DNA of 64,000 nt, from assembly GCF_018596315.1 (NCBI RefSeq), contig NZ_JAHEAG010000009.1, positions 124,001 to 188,000 of the forward strand, in the 5' to 3' direction. This DNA is from Bradyrhizobium sp. SRL28 (GTDB lineage: Bacteria; Pseudomonadota; Alphaproteobacteria; Rhizobiales; Xanthobacteraceae). The notes under the pieces were generated by a model that had not been told where the DNA came from, did no database searches, and worked only from the letters and a program-made list of their open reading frames with translations. Shown here piece after piece: positions 1 through 7,992 of the stretch. The position numbers were made by a program, and so were the translations under genes. Each line of letters starts with the position of its first letter. Position 1 is the first letter of the stretch.

Positions 1-1
1 G

Positions 2-451
2 CCTATCGTCTTTCTGACGGGCTACATGGATATCATCGTCACCGTGAAGGCCCTCAAGGCGGGGGCAGACAACTTCTTCATTAAGCCTGTAAGGTCGGAT
101 GAGCTACTGAAAGCGCTTGAAAAGGCGATAGCGCGACACGAGACGGCACTTGCGTTGAAAGGCGAATTGGAAGCGCTTCGGACCCGTCTATCAACGCTGA
201 CCCCGCGCCAGCGGCAGGTCTTCGAGATCATCGTGCGGGGTAATACAAACAAGCATGTCGCGCGCGAACTGGGCAGCACCGAGCGCACGATCAAGGCGCA
301 CCGGAAAGAGATCATGGAAAAAATGAAGGTTCAATCGTTGGCTCAACTCGTCGTCATTGCCGAACGGCTCGGCGTTCTAGCCCAAGCTTCCGGCCCCTCG
401 AAAGATGAGACCGGCGCGGGGGAGTCGGGAAAGACGCCCGGCAGCCGATAG
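2..451 (+). CDS. FixJ/NarL-type response regulator, 5' end outside window
   Basis: The open frame is already running at base 2, so the start and most of the receiver domain lie outside the window. The visible part holds the end of a CheY-like receiver, with the conserved lysine in FFIKPV near residue 25, a short linker, and a LuxR-type helix-turn-helix (roughly residues 65-125; LTPRQRQVFEIIVRG and TERTIKAHRKEIMEKM are the diagnostic stretches). Such proteins are phosphorylated on the receiver by a sensor kinase and then activate promoters. The family is about 200 residues long, so about three quarters is present. The C-terminal tail is Gly/Ser/Lys rich. The partner kinase is not visible. The family call is firm; the target genes are unknown. 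Confidence 0.87.
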   Translation, partial: PIVFLTGYMDIIVTVKALKAGADNFFIKPVRSDELLKALEKAIARHETALALKGELEALRTRLSTLTPRQRQVFEIIVRGNTNKHVARELGSTERTIKAHRKEIMEKMKVQSLAQLVVIAERLGVLAQASGPSKDETGAGESGKTPGSR

Positions 452-1059
452 AGCCGGTCCCCTAAGAGGACGAAGCCTACCGGCTGTGGCAGATCAAGTA
501 GCAGAGCAAGTAAGCCCGACAGCGCCGTAAACCTTCGTATAGTTCCGTGACCCCTTTAGAAGCGCCGACGTTTACCTACGTCCAATTGAGCACTGATAGC
601 GATCGTCTTAGATGTGCGCATGCGGTAGCGAGACCCCCTGTCCCCTCAGACCGCTATCGCTGCCCTCCTCAGGGCGTTACCTCCCTAGACTTGGGCCGCT
701 TGTGGCAACGCAGGCGGCCTTTCTTTTTGTGGATGCCGATCATTGGGAGCCGCAACTTGCTCCACGCCGCCGCGCGTCGTCAACGATCAGGCCAGCAACA
801 TCAGCTACACCGCGACCATCACGGCAACCAGTCCCTAATGGTGCGCGTTAGTGCACGCGAGGTGCCAAAATAGGGCCTAGGCGTTGCCCCAATCAATTCC
901 AGCGCAGAACATTGTGAAGTGAAAGAACGCGCGCCGATCCTACCTAAGCAATGGCCCTACAGCGTCTTTGCCCGGTCACCCACCTTGCCCGTGCTGGCTT
1001 GGCGTGACGTTGTAGCGGCCACATAGCGCCGTCCCTGCCCGAACCAAACCACCGATCTT
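452..1059. other. Intergenic stretch, no convincing gene
   Basis: Open frames at about 547-873 show no recognisable protein character and no good ribosome binding site. The only structure seen is the terminator-like hairpin at 694-728. Nothing else is recognised here. Confidence 0.5.
694..728 (+). terminator. Rho-independent terminator-like hairpin
   Basis: GGCCGC at 694-699 pairs with GCGGCC at 714-719 across a 14-nt loop and is followed by a T-rich run at 720-728. It lies about 240 bases after the stop of the response regulator gene, so it may end that transcript or one on an unrecognised upstream RNA. The stem is only 6 bp, which limits confidence. Confidence 0.45.
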
Positions 1060-1776
1060 ATGGATGATCCCCAGGTTCACTATTTGCCCCTGACGCCGGG
1101 ATTTTTTTCGATCCTGGTTTTTTTGGCATTGGCGCTGTTCATCCTGATCCAACTCCGCATCCTTAGATATGCCTATATGCGGCTCGGGGTAGGTCCGGGG
1201 GTCGCACTCCTCCTCCTATTCGGCTCATTGATCGGAAGCTACTTCAATCTTCCGATCACAGTGCTGCCCGGTCCGCCGGTCAGATCGGGGCAAATCGTCG
1301 ACTTCTTCGGCATGCGCTATGTGGTGCCATTCGTGGTTTCGCCCAGCACCATTTTGGCTGTTAATGTCGGCGGTGCGGTGATTCCGACATTGATGTCCGC
1401 CTATCTAGTGCTTCGCTATCAGCTCTGGCTCAGGGCAGCGATCGCTGTCGCCGTAATTGCCTTCATTGTTCATTCCACGGCAACGCCAGTGGCTGGTATT
1501 GGCATTGCCGTGCCGGTTTTTGTGCCGGTCGTGGCCGCAGCGATCCTTGCCCTCGTCCTCTCCCGCGAATATGCAGCGCCGCTGGCTTATATCGGCGGAT
1601 CCATGGGAACGCTAATCGGCGCCGATATTCTCAATCTCGACAAGATCGGCAGCCTTGGCGCGCCGATCGCTTCCATCGGTGGCGCAGGGACATTTGACGG
1701 AATATTCCTGACCGGCATTTTGGCGGTGCTGCTCGCAGGCCTTGCCTCGCCATCGCGGCTGCGGCCGGCGTCCTAG
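1060..1776 (+). CDS. DUF1614 family integral membrane protein
   Basis: This is a 238-residue, very hydrophobic protein with about six to seven predicted membrane spans and short loops. The PITVLPGPP and FFGMRYVVP segments, followed by VNVGGAVIPTL and GGSMGTLIGADILNL, resemble the DUF1614 family of bacterial inner-membrane proteins, and the length is normal for it. The biochemical function of DUF1614 is not known to me. The ATG at 1060 has only a weak ribosome binding site, but no better start exists downstream within the conserved region. It stands alone between non-coding stretches, so no operon partner suggests a role. Confidence 0.8.
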   Translation: MDDPQVHYLPLTPGFFSILVFLALALFILIQLRILRYAYMRLGVGPGVALLLLFGSLIGSYFNLPITVLPGPPVRSGQIVDFFGMRYVVPFVVSPSTILAVNVGGAVIPTLMSAYLVLRYQLWLRAAIAVAVIAFIVHSTATPVAGIGIAVPVFVPVVAAAILALVLSREYAAPLAYIGGSMGTLIGADILNLDKIGSLGAPIASIGGAGTFDGIFLTGILAVLLAGLASPSRLRPAS

Positions 1777-1909
1777 GCGCGAACGGGCGCGTGAAAATGG
1801 CAGCTCAACGCCGACACAGGCGCGCGTCCCAATTTTTTTGCAGGTCGGGCCAGCCGGCGCAAAATCATGCAGCCGGACTGAAATCGGATTTCGGGCTGCG
1901 GCGAGCAGC

Positions 1910-2110
1910 TTAGGTACGACCGAGACGATCCAGCGCGTCGGTCCCACCGCCGCTCACTTGGTTAGCCGGACTAGCGCCGACAGCATCCTTTGCATCGCAA
2001 ATCACTTCTGGGACCTCATGCCTCTCAGGCGAGATCAGAAGTTGTTTCCGCATTTCGGCGAGGCGGGCACGGCAGTATTCGCGATAGAGGAGGTCGAATA
2101 TGGCGGGCAT
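1910..2110 (-). CDS. Small hypothetical protein (66 aa)
   Basis: A 66-residue frame starts at 2110 behind a good ribosome binding site (GAGG about 8 nt before the ATG). Its N-terminus (IFDLLYREYCRARLAEMRKQLL) is amphipathic and helical and resembles short conserved hypothetical proteins of Bradyrhizobium. The C-terminal third is low in distinguishing features. A perfect TGTGA-N6-TCACA palindrome lies about 70 nt upstream of the start, which would suit control by a CRP/FNR-class regulator. I do not know a function. Confidence 0.5.
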   Translation of the reverse strand: MPAIFDLLYREYCRARLAEMRKQLLISPERHEVPEVICDAKDAVGASPANQVSGGGTDALDRLGRT

Positions 2111-2180
2111 GATCCAACCTCGTTGTTTGAGATGATCTGCACCATCTGCTCCAAGCTATCATTTACCTTGGGGCCCAAGA

Positions 2181-2196
2181 TGTGAACTAGATCACA
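2181..2196. promoter_or_regulatory. CRP/FNR-class binding palindrome
   Basis: TGTGA at 2181-2185 and TCACA at 2192-2196 are separated by exactly six bases, matching the CRP consensus and close to the FNR/FixK consensus. It sits upstream of the minus-strand gene at 1910-2110. A 10-bp match can arise by chance in a 64-kb window, so this is only suggestive. Confidence 0.4.
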
Positions 2197-2576
2197 GCCT
2201 GTCTCTCCTGAGTTTCATCTGCCCCAATGCGGTTCTTTTCGCGCCGATTGAACTCCGAACATGGTGACGGTTCAACGCCCGCATGAGGCCAATCCGGGCG
2301 AATATGTGGCCGCCGAGATCGGCGACCAGCATCAGCCTCGATCGCGGCAATTCCGGCAGCCCGGACTCTATCGTCGGTAAGGGCGGTGATGTAGTCGGCA
2401 GCGTCGCGTAAGCTAGTCAGCTTGCGGCAGCACGCCGCTGCGCTTCATGGCATCGAGGTACAACCGCGAGCCTTTCCCAAACTCGCACCGTCCTTTCGAC
2501 TCCCCGCTCTCGCCGACGAGGTGATGTATCACCCCTAAATCCATAGCGCCCGGCTTTGATACGGGGGTTTTTCGTT

Positions 2577-2912
2577 TCAGGATCTGCGAAACGGTTCACC
2601 CGCCTTTCTGCGAATGGCGACAAACCAAACCCAGATTCGGGCGAACCAAGGGAGGGTCAGCAACTTGGGCTTGACCATTTTGAACAATCTCTCGCCGACC
2701 AATAGGCTGGCAGCATAGGCAGCGATAATCATGACCGTGCCAGTGATCCAATGACCGTCACCGGCAAAAACCACCGCGATCACCTTTGGAGGCTCTCCAA
2801 GACTGATAGAGACCAAGAGCAGCGCCAAGGACTGATACGGTCCTAGCCCTTCGATGGAGCGGCGTAGCCTCGCCAGCGCACCCTGCGGACGAATGGGTGG
2901 TCGGTCTGCCAT
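2577..2912 (-). CDS. Small membrane protein, unknown function
   Basis: The frame is open to 3068, but the protein-like part begins at the ATG at 2912, giving 111 residues. Residues about 25-90 hold two to three hydrophobic segments (SLALLLVSISL, TGTVMIIAAYAASLLVG, LPWFARIWVWFVAI) linked by basic stretches (FKMVKPKLL), typical of a small inner-membrane protein of Hyphomicrobiales. The tail is rich in Arg and Lys. No family with known function is recognised. The sequence before 2912 reads as low-complexity and is probably non-coding. Confidence 0.6.
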   Translation of the reverse strand: MADRPPIRPQGALARLRRSIEGLGPYQSLALLLVSISLGEPPKVIAVVFAGDGHWITGTVMIIAAYAASLLVGERLFKMVKPKLLTLPWFARIWVWFVAIRRKAGEPFRRS

Positions 2913-3300
2913 CAGTTTCCAAGACAGAGAGTGAGTGTATAGACTAAGATCGGAAGTCGGCGTCCGCTCTGCCATTAAATGGCATTTTAGAAAGGACTTC
3001 GGTGCGGACGTCGAGCGATCATCATCGGGCGCGTGAGAGGCACGCAAAAGGTCGCGCGGTGGGGGCAATGGCCGCTGCCATTGAACAGGCGGTTCGCAAG
3101 CTCATGAACATCGAGCACATCAGGCGACGTATCACGTGAAGAATTCACGCCGGTAACAGCGTCCCGAAGGTTGGCGAGGCCAGTCCGGTCAGGTCTACCG
3201 ACTGAGGCGCTTGGCTTCTAAAATTCATTTTAATGGTGTCCGCAGATTGCGAACCTACATCAGCTTCATGCATTCGGCGTGCTAGTGAAAAAAGCCCACC

Positions 3301-3540
3301 ATGGATTGTGACCACTCCAAGCTCAACGGTGCCGTGTTCGGCACGCATGATTGGCTTAACTATCTACGGGATCAAGCAGCCACGTATCGGAAACTTGTCG
3401 AGCGGGCCGTCGATCCTCTCGTTAAAACCGAACTGCGCGCGTTGGCGTCGGTCTGCGAGGAGATCGCCGATAATATCGAAGATCATCTCACGGGCGGGGA
3501 AGATCATGCGCTGCGTGGCCCGTCGTCAAAGCTGTCATGA
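3301..3540 (+). CDS. Small conserved hypothetical protein (79 aa)
   Basis: This 79-residue protein has a central helical region (LRDQAATYRKLVERA, then LVKTELRALASVCEEIADNIED) that resembles a family of very short cytosolic proteins often found in Bradyrhizobium. No motif points to an activity. It stands alone, about 390 bases downstream of a divergent small membrane protein gene. The ribosome binding site is weak. I consider it a real gene because of the family resemblance, not because of a functional clue. Confidence 0.6.
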   Translation: MDCDHSKLNGAVFGTHDWLNYLRDQAATYRKLVERAVDPLVKTELRALASVCEEIADNIEDHLTGGEDHALRGPSSKLS

Positions 3541-4089
3541 AAGAGGCCGCCAACTGAGGTGGCCCCGAGAGGTACAACACCGCCGGAAGCGGAATATGAT
3601 CGCTCGGCGCTGTTTGGTATTTCCTAGGCCGGGCCCTGAAATCCCCAGCGCGCTAAGGCTTGCACCCCTGCGATGGTGTCGTTTCGCTCCATCGGACCAG
3701 CGGCGCTGCCCGCGCAATTGCACAGCATCGACGGCAGTCAGATAACCAGTGCGGGAGGGATCGACGACCCGTCAGGAGTCGAGTCACCCCCGTGTTCACG
3801 CGGCATGATTTCGTCACGACGTCGCGTCGCGCCGCAATCAGCTTTGTTGTGCGCGAATGCCGTTCCGCAGGCGATTGACCCTGTAACGCGCGTTTCAAGC
3901 CGAGTTGAGTTTATTGAATCGGAATTTAATGGGACGGGCGCGCGGTCTTCCTACATCCAATACAAGGTATCCGCATCGGATGCTGCAAGCAGATAGCTCG
4001 CGGTCCAGACAGCACGCTCGCCTCACGAAGCGCGATCAATTCGTCTTGTCCCACGCGGCCTGCAATCGATCCATACAGGAGAAACGAAA
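3541..4089. other. Intergenic stretch, no recognised gene
   Basis: Several overlapping frames exist on both strands, but none has a recognisable domain, and they overlap one another, as expected of high-GC shadow frames. The final 15 bases contain the ribosome binding site (AGGAGAAAC) of the secreted protein gene that starts at 4090. Confidence 0.4.
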
Positions 4090-4497
4090 ATGATTTCATT
4101 GAAAGCTCTTGCAGCGTCCGTGCTGCTGGCCGCGACCGCAGCGACGCCGGCATTCGCGCAAGCTCCTCTGGGTGTGGGCAGCAGCGACCACGCCCTGTAC
4201 ATGAAAAATCTGCGCGACTCCGGGTATAATCCGGAGAACGACTACAATCCGAACGGGACCATGAGGGCCGCCATCCAGGAGCCGGGCGCTTTCGCGTTCT
4301 ATTATCCCAATCTGGACGTTCTGAATGGAGGCGCGCCCACGCCTGCTGCCAAGGCTTCTCCCGACTGGCCAGCGTTGAAGGGCGCGTGTGCGTCGGCCGG
4401 CGGCGGCGTCTCTTACTGCGGCGACCGCTACGACTCATATGCTTCTGCGCCCGACGCATTCCCGCATCATCGTGCCCGCCGCCATCACCGGTCGTGA
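4090..4497 (+). CDS. Secreted small hypothetical protein
   Basis: The 135-residue product begins with a clear Sec signal peptide (basic start, then ALAASVLLAATAATPAFA, with likely cleavage after AFA-Q near residue 24). The mature part is Asn/Tyr/Pro rich with no known catalytic motif, and it ends in a His/Arg-rich tail (PHHRARRHHRS). An AGGAG motif stands at a good distance before the ATG. It is likely periplasmic. The two Cys residues near positions 100-115 could form a disulfide. I do not recognise a function; comparable short exported proteins are common in Bradyrhizobium. Confidence 0.65.
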   Translation: MISLKALAASVLLAATAATPAFAQAPLGVGSSDHALYMKNLRDSGYNPENDYNPNGTMRAAIQEPGAFAFYYPNLDVLNGGAPTPAAKASPDWPALKGACASAGGGVSYCGDRYDSYASAPDAFPHHRARRHHRS

Positions 4498-4819
4498 CTC
4501 GACCGCGCGGTACAGCGCCGTGCGCGGCCCCACGGCCGCGTGGCGCTGTTGCGCAAGGCGGACCTCATCAGGAAGCGATGGCGATCTCTCTCTCTCCGAT
4601 CTCGACTGCTCCCTCCAGATGACCAGGACGGCAATGAAGAGCCCTCCGTGACGGCGGTGCTCACGGACAGGCGAGCATGTTGCGTCCGGAGATGATCCCC
4701 AACCGCCGTTTCTGCGGCGCTTGAGAAAGGTCATCAAGTCCCAAGCGAAGCCGGTCTACCTTTACTTGAGGCTGGACGACTCCACACCCCTACGGCACTG
4801 TGACGATGTTCGGTGCCTG

Positions 4820-5127
4820 TCCTCCCCCCAACCCTCGGCGCGGAACGAGCCCTCTGATCGTCCCAATTGGCGGGCAATCAAGCGCAATGAACGTTGCCTG
4901 CCGAGCTCTCTGGAAATCTCCTCCCGTTCAGTAAGGCTGAGCGCCTTCCTGGCTCGTCACCGAACTGGCGGACGAATGCCGCCGCTTGGCGAGATGACCG
5001 AAAAGACCGAAGAGAATTCCCGGTCAAATCGGCGTCCGATTGAACTCATCGGCTCGCCAGCCTGCCAGCGATCCCAGATTTCGGATCGCTGAGCCGCCGA
5101 GTAATAAATGCGACGTCGCTGCTTCAT
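4820..5127 (-). pseudogene. IS30-family transposase remnant (N-terminal part)
   Basis: Reading leftwards from an ATG at 5127 gives an IS30-type transposase N-terminus: MKQRRRIYYSAAQRSEIWDR, then a FDRE...GGIRPP stretch and, further on, LTEREEISRELGRQRSLRLI with IARQLGRS. The frame is broken by an in-frame TGA near 4958, exactly where intact relatives carry an Arg, and the similarity stops near 4820. The catalytic DDE core is absent. This is a dead insertion-sequence fragment of about 100 codons. I did not locate matching terminal inverted repeats on either side. Confidence 0.7.
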
Positions 5128-5340
5128 GGCCCACACTCCATCTTCGCTGGAGGATTAGTGTGTTGCGCTGACCAGTCGAGCCCGCCGCCGATAGCGGACA
5201 TTCCTGGTCGGGGCCGCTAAAAGTTAGAGGGGCTGTTACTCTTGCTTGATCAAGTTCGGTGGGGGGCTTCCCCCCTTGGGGTGGGGTCAGCGTGCGACAC
5301 CAGCGCACACTGACACGCTGCGACGAGCAAACACCGCTAA
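5128..5340. other. IS-flanking intergenic DNA
   Basis: This stretch lies between the IS30 remnant and the first repeat copy. It is rich in short G and C runs and contains a CTTGATCAAG palindrome, but no gene is recognised. Confidence 0.35.
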
Positions 5341-5578
5341 GCAAATTGCAGCGCAAGTTATTGCGCTCGCCCTTTGGTTTTTAGAACTGTACTAAAATGA
5401 CGGAGTACGAAGCTTTGGAGAAATGTCGTCTCCAACCGCAAATTGCCGTCTCTTCGACAATCTCTAGTACGGTCGGTCACTCAGAAGGTCTCAGTTTGTT
5501 GGAGATTTTGGGTGCTGGTCGACCGAGCCCGACAGCAAACTGCCCAGGTCAATGGCGGTCAGAAGGATTCGAACCCTG
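5341..5578. repeat. Dispersed repeat copy A, tRNA-Ser-like 3' tail
   Basis: About 238 bases that recur immediately afterwards as copy B with roughly 85-90 percent identity by eye. Shared blocks include GCGCAAGTTATTGCGCTCGC, GTACGAAGCTTTGGAGAAA and GAAGGTCTCAGTTTGTT. The right end (5553-5577), read on the minus strand, gives GGGTTCGAATCC followed by an acceptor-like end GACCGCCA, that is a T-arm plus CCA end of a tRNA. The spacing between the T-loop and CCA is too short for a working tRNA, so it is a decayed copy. No protein-coding content is evident. Confidence 0.75.
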
Positions 5579-5579
5579 A

Positions 5580-5821
5580 GCAAACTGCAGCGCAAGTTAT
5601 TGCGCTCGCCCCCTTGGTTTTCAGGACTGTACTAAAATGACGAAGTACGAAGCTTTGGAGAAAAATGTCGTCTCCAGCCACAAATTGCCGTCTCTTGGGC
5701 AATCTCTAGGACGGTCCGTCACCCAGAAGGTCTCAGTTTGTTTGGGATTTTGGGGCTGGTCGACCGAGCTCGCAGCAGACTGCCCTGGTCGATGGCGGAG
5801 CGAGAGGATTCGAACTCGCGG
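5580..5821. repeat. Dispersed repeat copy B, decayed tRNA-Ser 3' end
   Basis: This is the second, directly adjacent copy of the repeat, in the same orientation as copy A. Its right end (5793-5818) on the minus strand reads GAGTTCGAATCCTCTCGCTCCGCCA apart from its first bases, closely matching the T-arm and acceptor 3' strand of a bacterial tRNA-Ser. There are 11 bases between the T-loop and the discriminator instead of 12, and the T-stem is imperfect, so it is not functional. No anticodon arm is found upstream of it. Tandem copies with tRNA 3' ends are what repeated integration or excision at a tRNA gene can leave behind. Confidence 0.75.
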
Positions 5822-6300
5822 TATGGTTCAACCAACTGCTTCCTCGCGGCAAGTTTGGTAATCAATGTAGACTTGCAGCGCAGACTCGATTAGAACGAAC
5901 TAAGAACATTGCATTCCTAGGCCAAGATGAAAATGTAGACTTTGCCTGGACCCGAACGGGTCGCTCATTGTCGACCTCCTCCCCGAATTGAAAACTCATA
6001 ATCGGCCCGCAGCCGGTTCCGGACCTTCCACCGCAAGACGCTCAGAATTAGTTCCCGCTGGTCTTCCGGCGCTCCATCTACCTATTCGCGCGTCCGAACA
6101 CTCCGATGATCTGCAATGGTTCGACGCGGCGACGCTCGACAAGGCCGTTGAGATGAAAGTAAGCTTCTACGCAGCGCACGTCAAAGGATGGGCTTAGGCA
6201 GACGGATTGGGGAAGGTCGATAAGGGATAAATTTGCGGACAGGCTGCCTACGATCGGCCCCCTAAGTCTCAGAAGATTATTTTGAGGCAACAGGGAAGAA
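5822..6300. other. Intergenic region upstream of the ABC operon
   Basis: Apart from the ATPase gene fragment at about 6085-6160 no gene is recognised. The last bases before 6301 (CAGGGAAGAA) provide the ribosome binding site for the substrate-binding protein. Confidence 0.4.
6085..6160 (+). pseudogene. Fragment of a kinase/ATPase-type sensor gene
   Basis: The translated stretch DDLQWFDAATLD is nearly identical to DDLQWLDAATLD, the Walker B region of the ATPase domain in the large sensor kinase encoded at 21093-26621. The nucleotide match runs for over 40 bases with about one mismatch (compare 6102-6140 with 22479-22516). The similarity ends abruptly on both sides. It is therefore a leftover piece of a related gene or of a duplication, with no function expected. 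Confidence 0.6.
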
Positions 6301-7929
6301 ATGATGCGGAAACATCCCGTGATCTGGGCAGTGGGTGGCGGGTGCGGAATGTTGGCCTTGGTCAGCGGCGGGTGTCTGGCCCAAACCAAAGACACCATCA
6401 TCATCGCAGTACCGGGAACACCACAAGGCGTGGATGTTGACCGCCAATCGGGTCCCCAAACGTGGACGATGGCGGCACAGGTTATTGAACCGGGCGCAGA
6501 ATGGAAACCAACCACCTATCCGTATGCGCCGACCACAGGGGCAGATCCGACCAAGATTCCAGGGTTCACCTATCCAGACTTCCGGGCGCAGCAAATGGTT
6601 CCGGGCATTGTTGAGAACTGCGATTTGAGTGCGGACAGCAAGACCGCCGTTTATCATCTGCGCAAAGGGGTGAAATCGGCGGTGGGGAATGAATTCACGG
6701 CCAAGGACGTGCTGTGGAGGGTTGAGCGCGCGCATGAACTCAAGGCGATTGGGACGTTTATGCAGAATGCTGCGAACGCGCCCGACCCAAAACAGTGGCA
6801 GGAAATCGACGACCACACTGTGCGGATCAGTTCCGACAAGCCGATGCCGCTAATTTGCAAGATTCTCACCAACCTCTACTGGTATTGGTACGACAGCACG
6901 GAAGCGAAGAAGCATTCGACGCCTGACGACCCGTGGGCTACCAAATGGGCTTCGACGAGCCTTGTTGCCTTTGGACCCTATGTGATCCGCAGCTGGGAAG
7001 CGGGCAATCGCGTGGTCATGGATGCCAACCCGAACTATTGGCAGGGTCCACCGAAGATCAAGCGCATCATCTATCAGGTCGTTCCGGAATCGGCGAGCCG
7101 GCTGGCACTTCTCAAGGAGGGCAAGGTTGATCTGATCGAAGGCGTTTCGCCCGACGAGGCGGTCAGCCTTGCAGCGGCATCCAACGTGCGCGTGGCCGCG
7201 GTTCGCGGCAACCAGTCGATCTATCTGGTGATGAACAACAATAAGGCGCCGTTTGACAAGGTGCAGGTTCGCCAAGCCATCAATCATCTGCTCGCGCGCG
7301 ACCAGATCGTCAAAGATATCTATCGCGGGCTGGCCGTCACCTGGGAAGGCGTAATGCCCAGCGTCTATCCCGGCTATGTGGAATTCAACAATTACACATA
7401 TGATGTGGCTAAAGCCAAGCGCCTGCTTGCCGAGGCAGGCTATGCCAAGGGCTTCCGGACCACACTGACCTACAGCGCCGGCGATCCGGTGCAAGAGAAC
7501 ATAGCCGTGCTTTTGAAGTCGACGCTATCTCAGGTCGGTATAAACATCGATCTGCGCAAGCAGCCCGTATCGGCTCATTCTGACTTGGTTCAGTCAAAGA
7601 AAGCCGATTTTGCACTCTGGATCGATTACCCGATCCAGCCGGACCCCAACTACTCGCTCAGACTGCTTTATCTGACAGGCAATGCTGTCAATTACCAAAA
7701 TTACAGCGACAAGGAGGTCGACCGCCTGCTCGAAGAAGGCGCCTCGATCGTCGATTCTGCCCAGCGCAACTCCTTCCACCGCCCCGCCGAAGAACGCATC
7801 CACGAAGCAGCAACACTGGGTTGGATCGCAGAACCGTCGTATGTCAACGCTATGAGCGCCAATCTCTCGGGCTGGAAGTGGTTCACCACCCAGCACTATA
7901 AAGTCAACGAAATGTCCTTCGCCAAGTAA
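6301..7929 (+). CDS. Peptide-type ABC transporter substrate-binding protein
   Basis: This 542-residue protein has an N-terminal signal sequence (about residues 1-27, ending GGCLAQ) followed by an SBP_bac_5 (DppA/OppA/NikA class) fold. Typical segments are LRKGVKSAVGNEFTAKDVLW, SLVAFGPYVIRSWEAGNRVV with NPNYWQGPPKI, and VRQAINHLLARDQIV with YPGYVEFNNYTYD. It would bind an oligopeptide, opine or similar solute in the periplasm and deliver it to the permeases encoded next. The length is normal. The start at 6301 is preceded by AGGGAAG; the next codon is also ATG, so either may be used. The four genes at 6301-11830 form one tight operon. The substrate cannot be told from sequence. Confidence 0.88.
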   Translation: MMRKHPVIWAVGGGCGMLALVSGGCLAQTKDTIIIAVPGTPQGVDVDRQSGPQTWTMAAQVIEPGAEWKPTTYPYAPTTGADPTKIPGFTYPDFRAQQMVPGIVENCDLSADSKTAVYHLRKGVKSAVGNEFTAKDVLWRVERAHELKAIGTFMQNAANAPDPKQWQEIDDHTVRISSDKPMPLICKILTNLYWYWYDSTEAKKHSTPDDPWATKWASTSLVAFGPYVIRSWEAGNRVVMDANPNYWQGPPKIKRIIYQVVPESASRLALLKEGKVDLIEGVSPDEAVSLAAASNVRVAAVRGNQSIYLVMNNNKAPFDKVQVRQAINHLLARDQIVKDIYRGLAVTWEGVMPSVYPGYVEFNNYTYDVAKAKRLLAEAGYAKGFRTTLTYSAGDPVQENIAVLLKSTLSQVGINIDLRKQPVSAHSDLVQSKKADFALWIDYPIQPDPNYSLRLLYLTGNAVNYQNYSDKEVDRLLEEGASIVDSAQRNSFHRPAEERIHEAATLGWIAEPSYVNAMSANLSGWKWFTTQHYKVNEMSFAK

Positions 7930-7992
7930 GACGCTGCATCGTATCCGGGCAAGCGCCTGAGGCAGGACGGGTCAAAGTGCAGGTTTAGAATC

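Noticed and set aside
547..873. 108-codon plus-strand frame after the response regulator
   Set aside because: It has no domain, no ribosome binding site, overlaps another frame and includes the terminator-like hairpin.
1742..2185. 147-codon plus-strand frame
   Set aside because: Its composition is that of a shadow frame, and it lies opposite a better supported small gene with a good ribosome binding site.
2540..2576. Weak CCCG/CGGG hairpin followed by TTTTT
   Set aside because: It has only a 4-bp stem and no upstream gene on the plus strand to terminate.
5793..5818. Possible functional tRNA-Ser gene
   Set aside because: Only the T-arm and acceptor 3' strand are present. The spacing is one base short, and no anticodon arm or 5' half is found.
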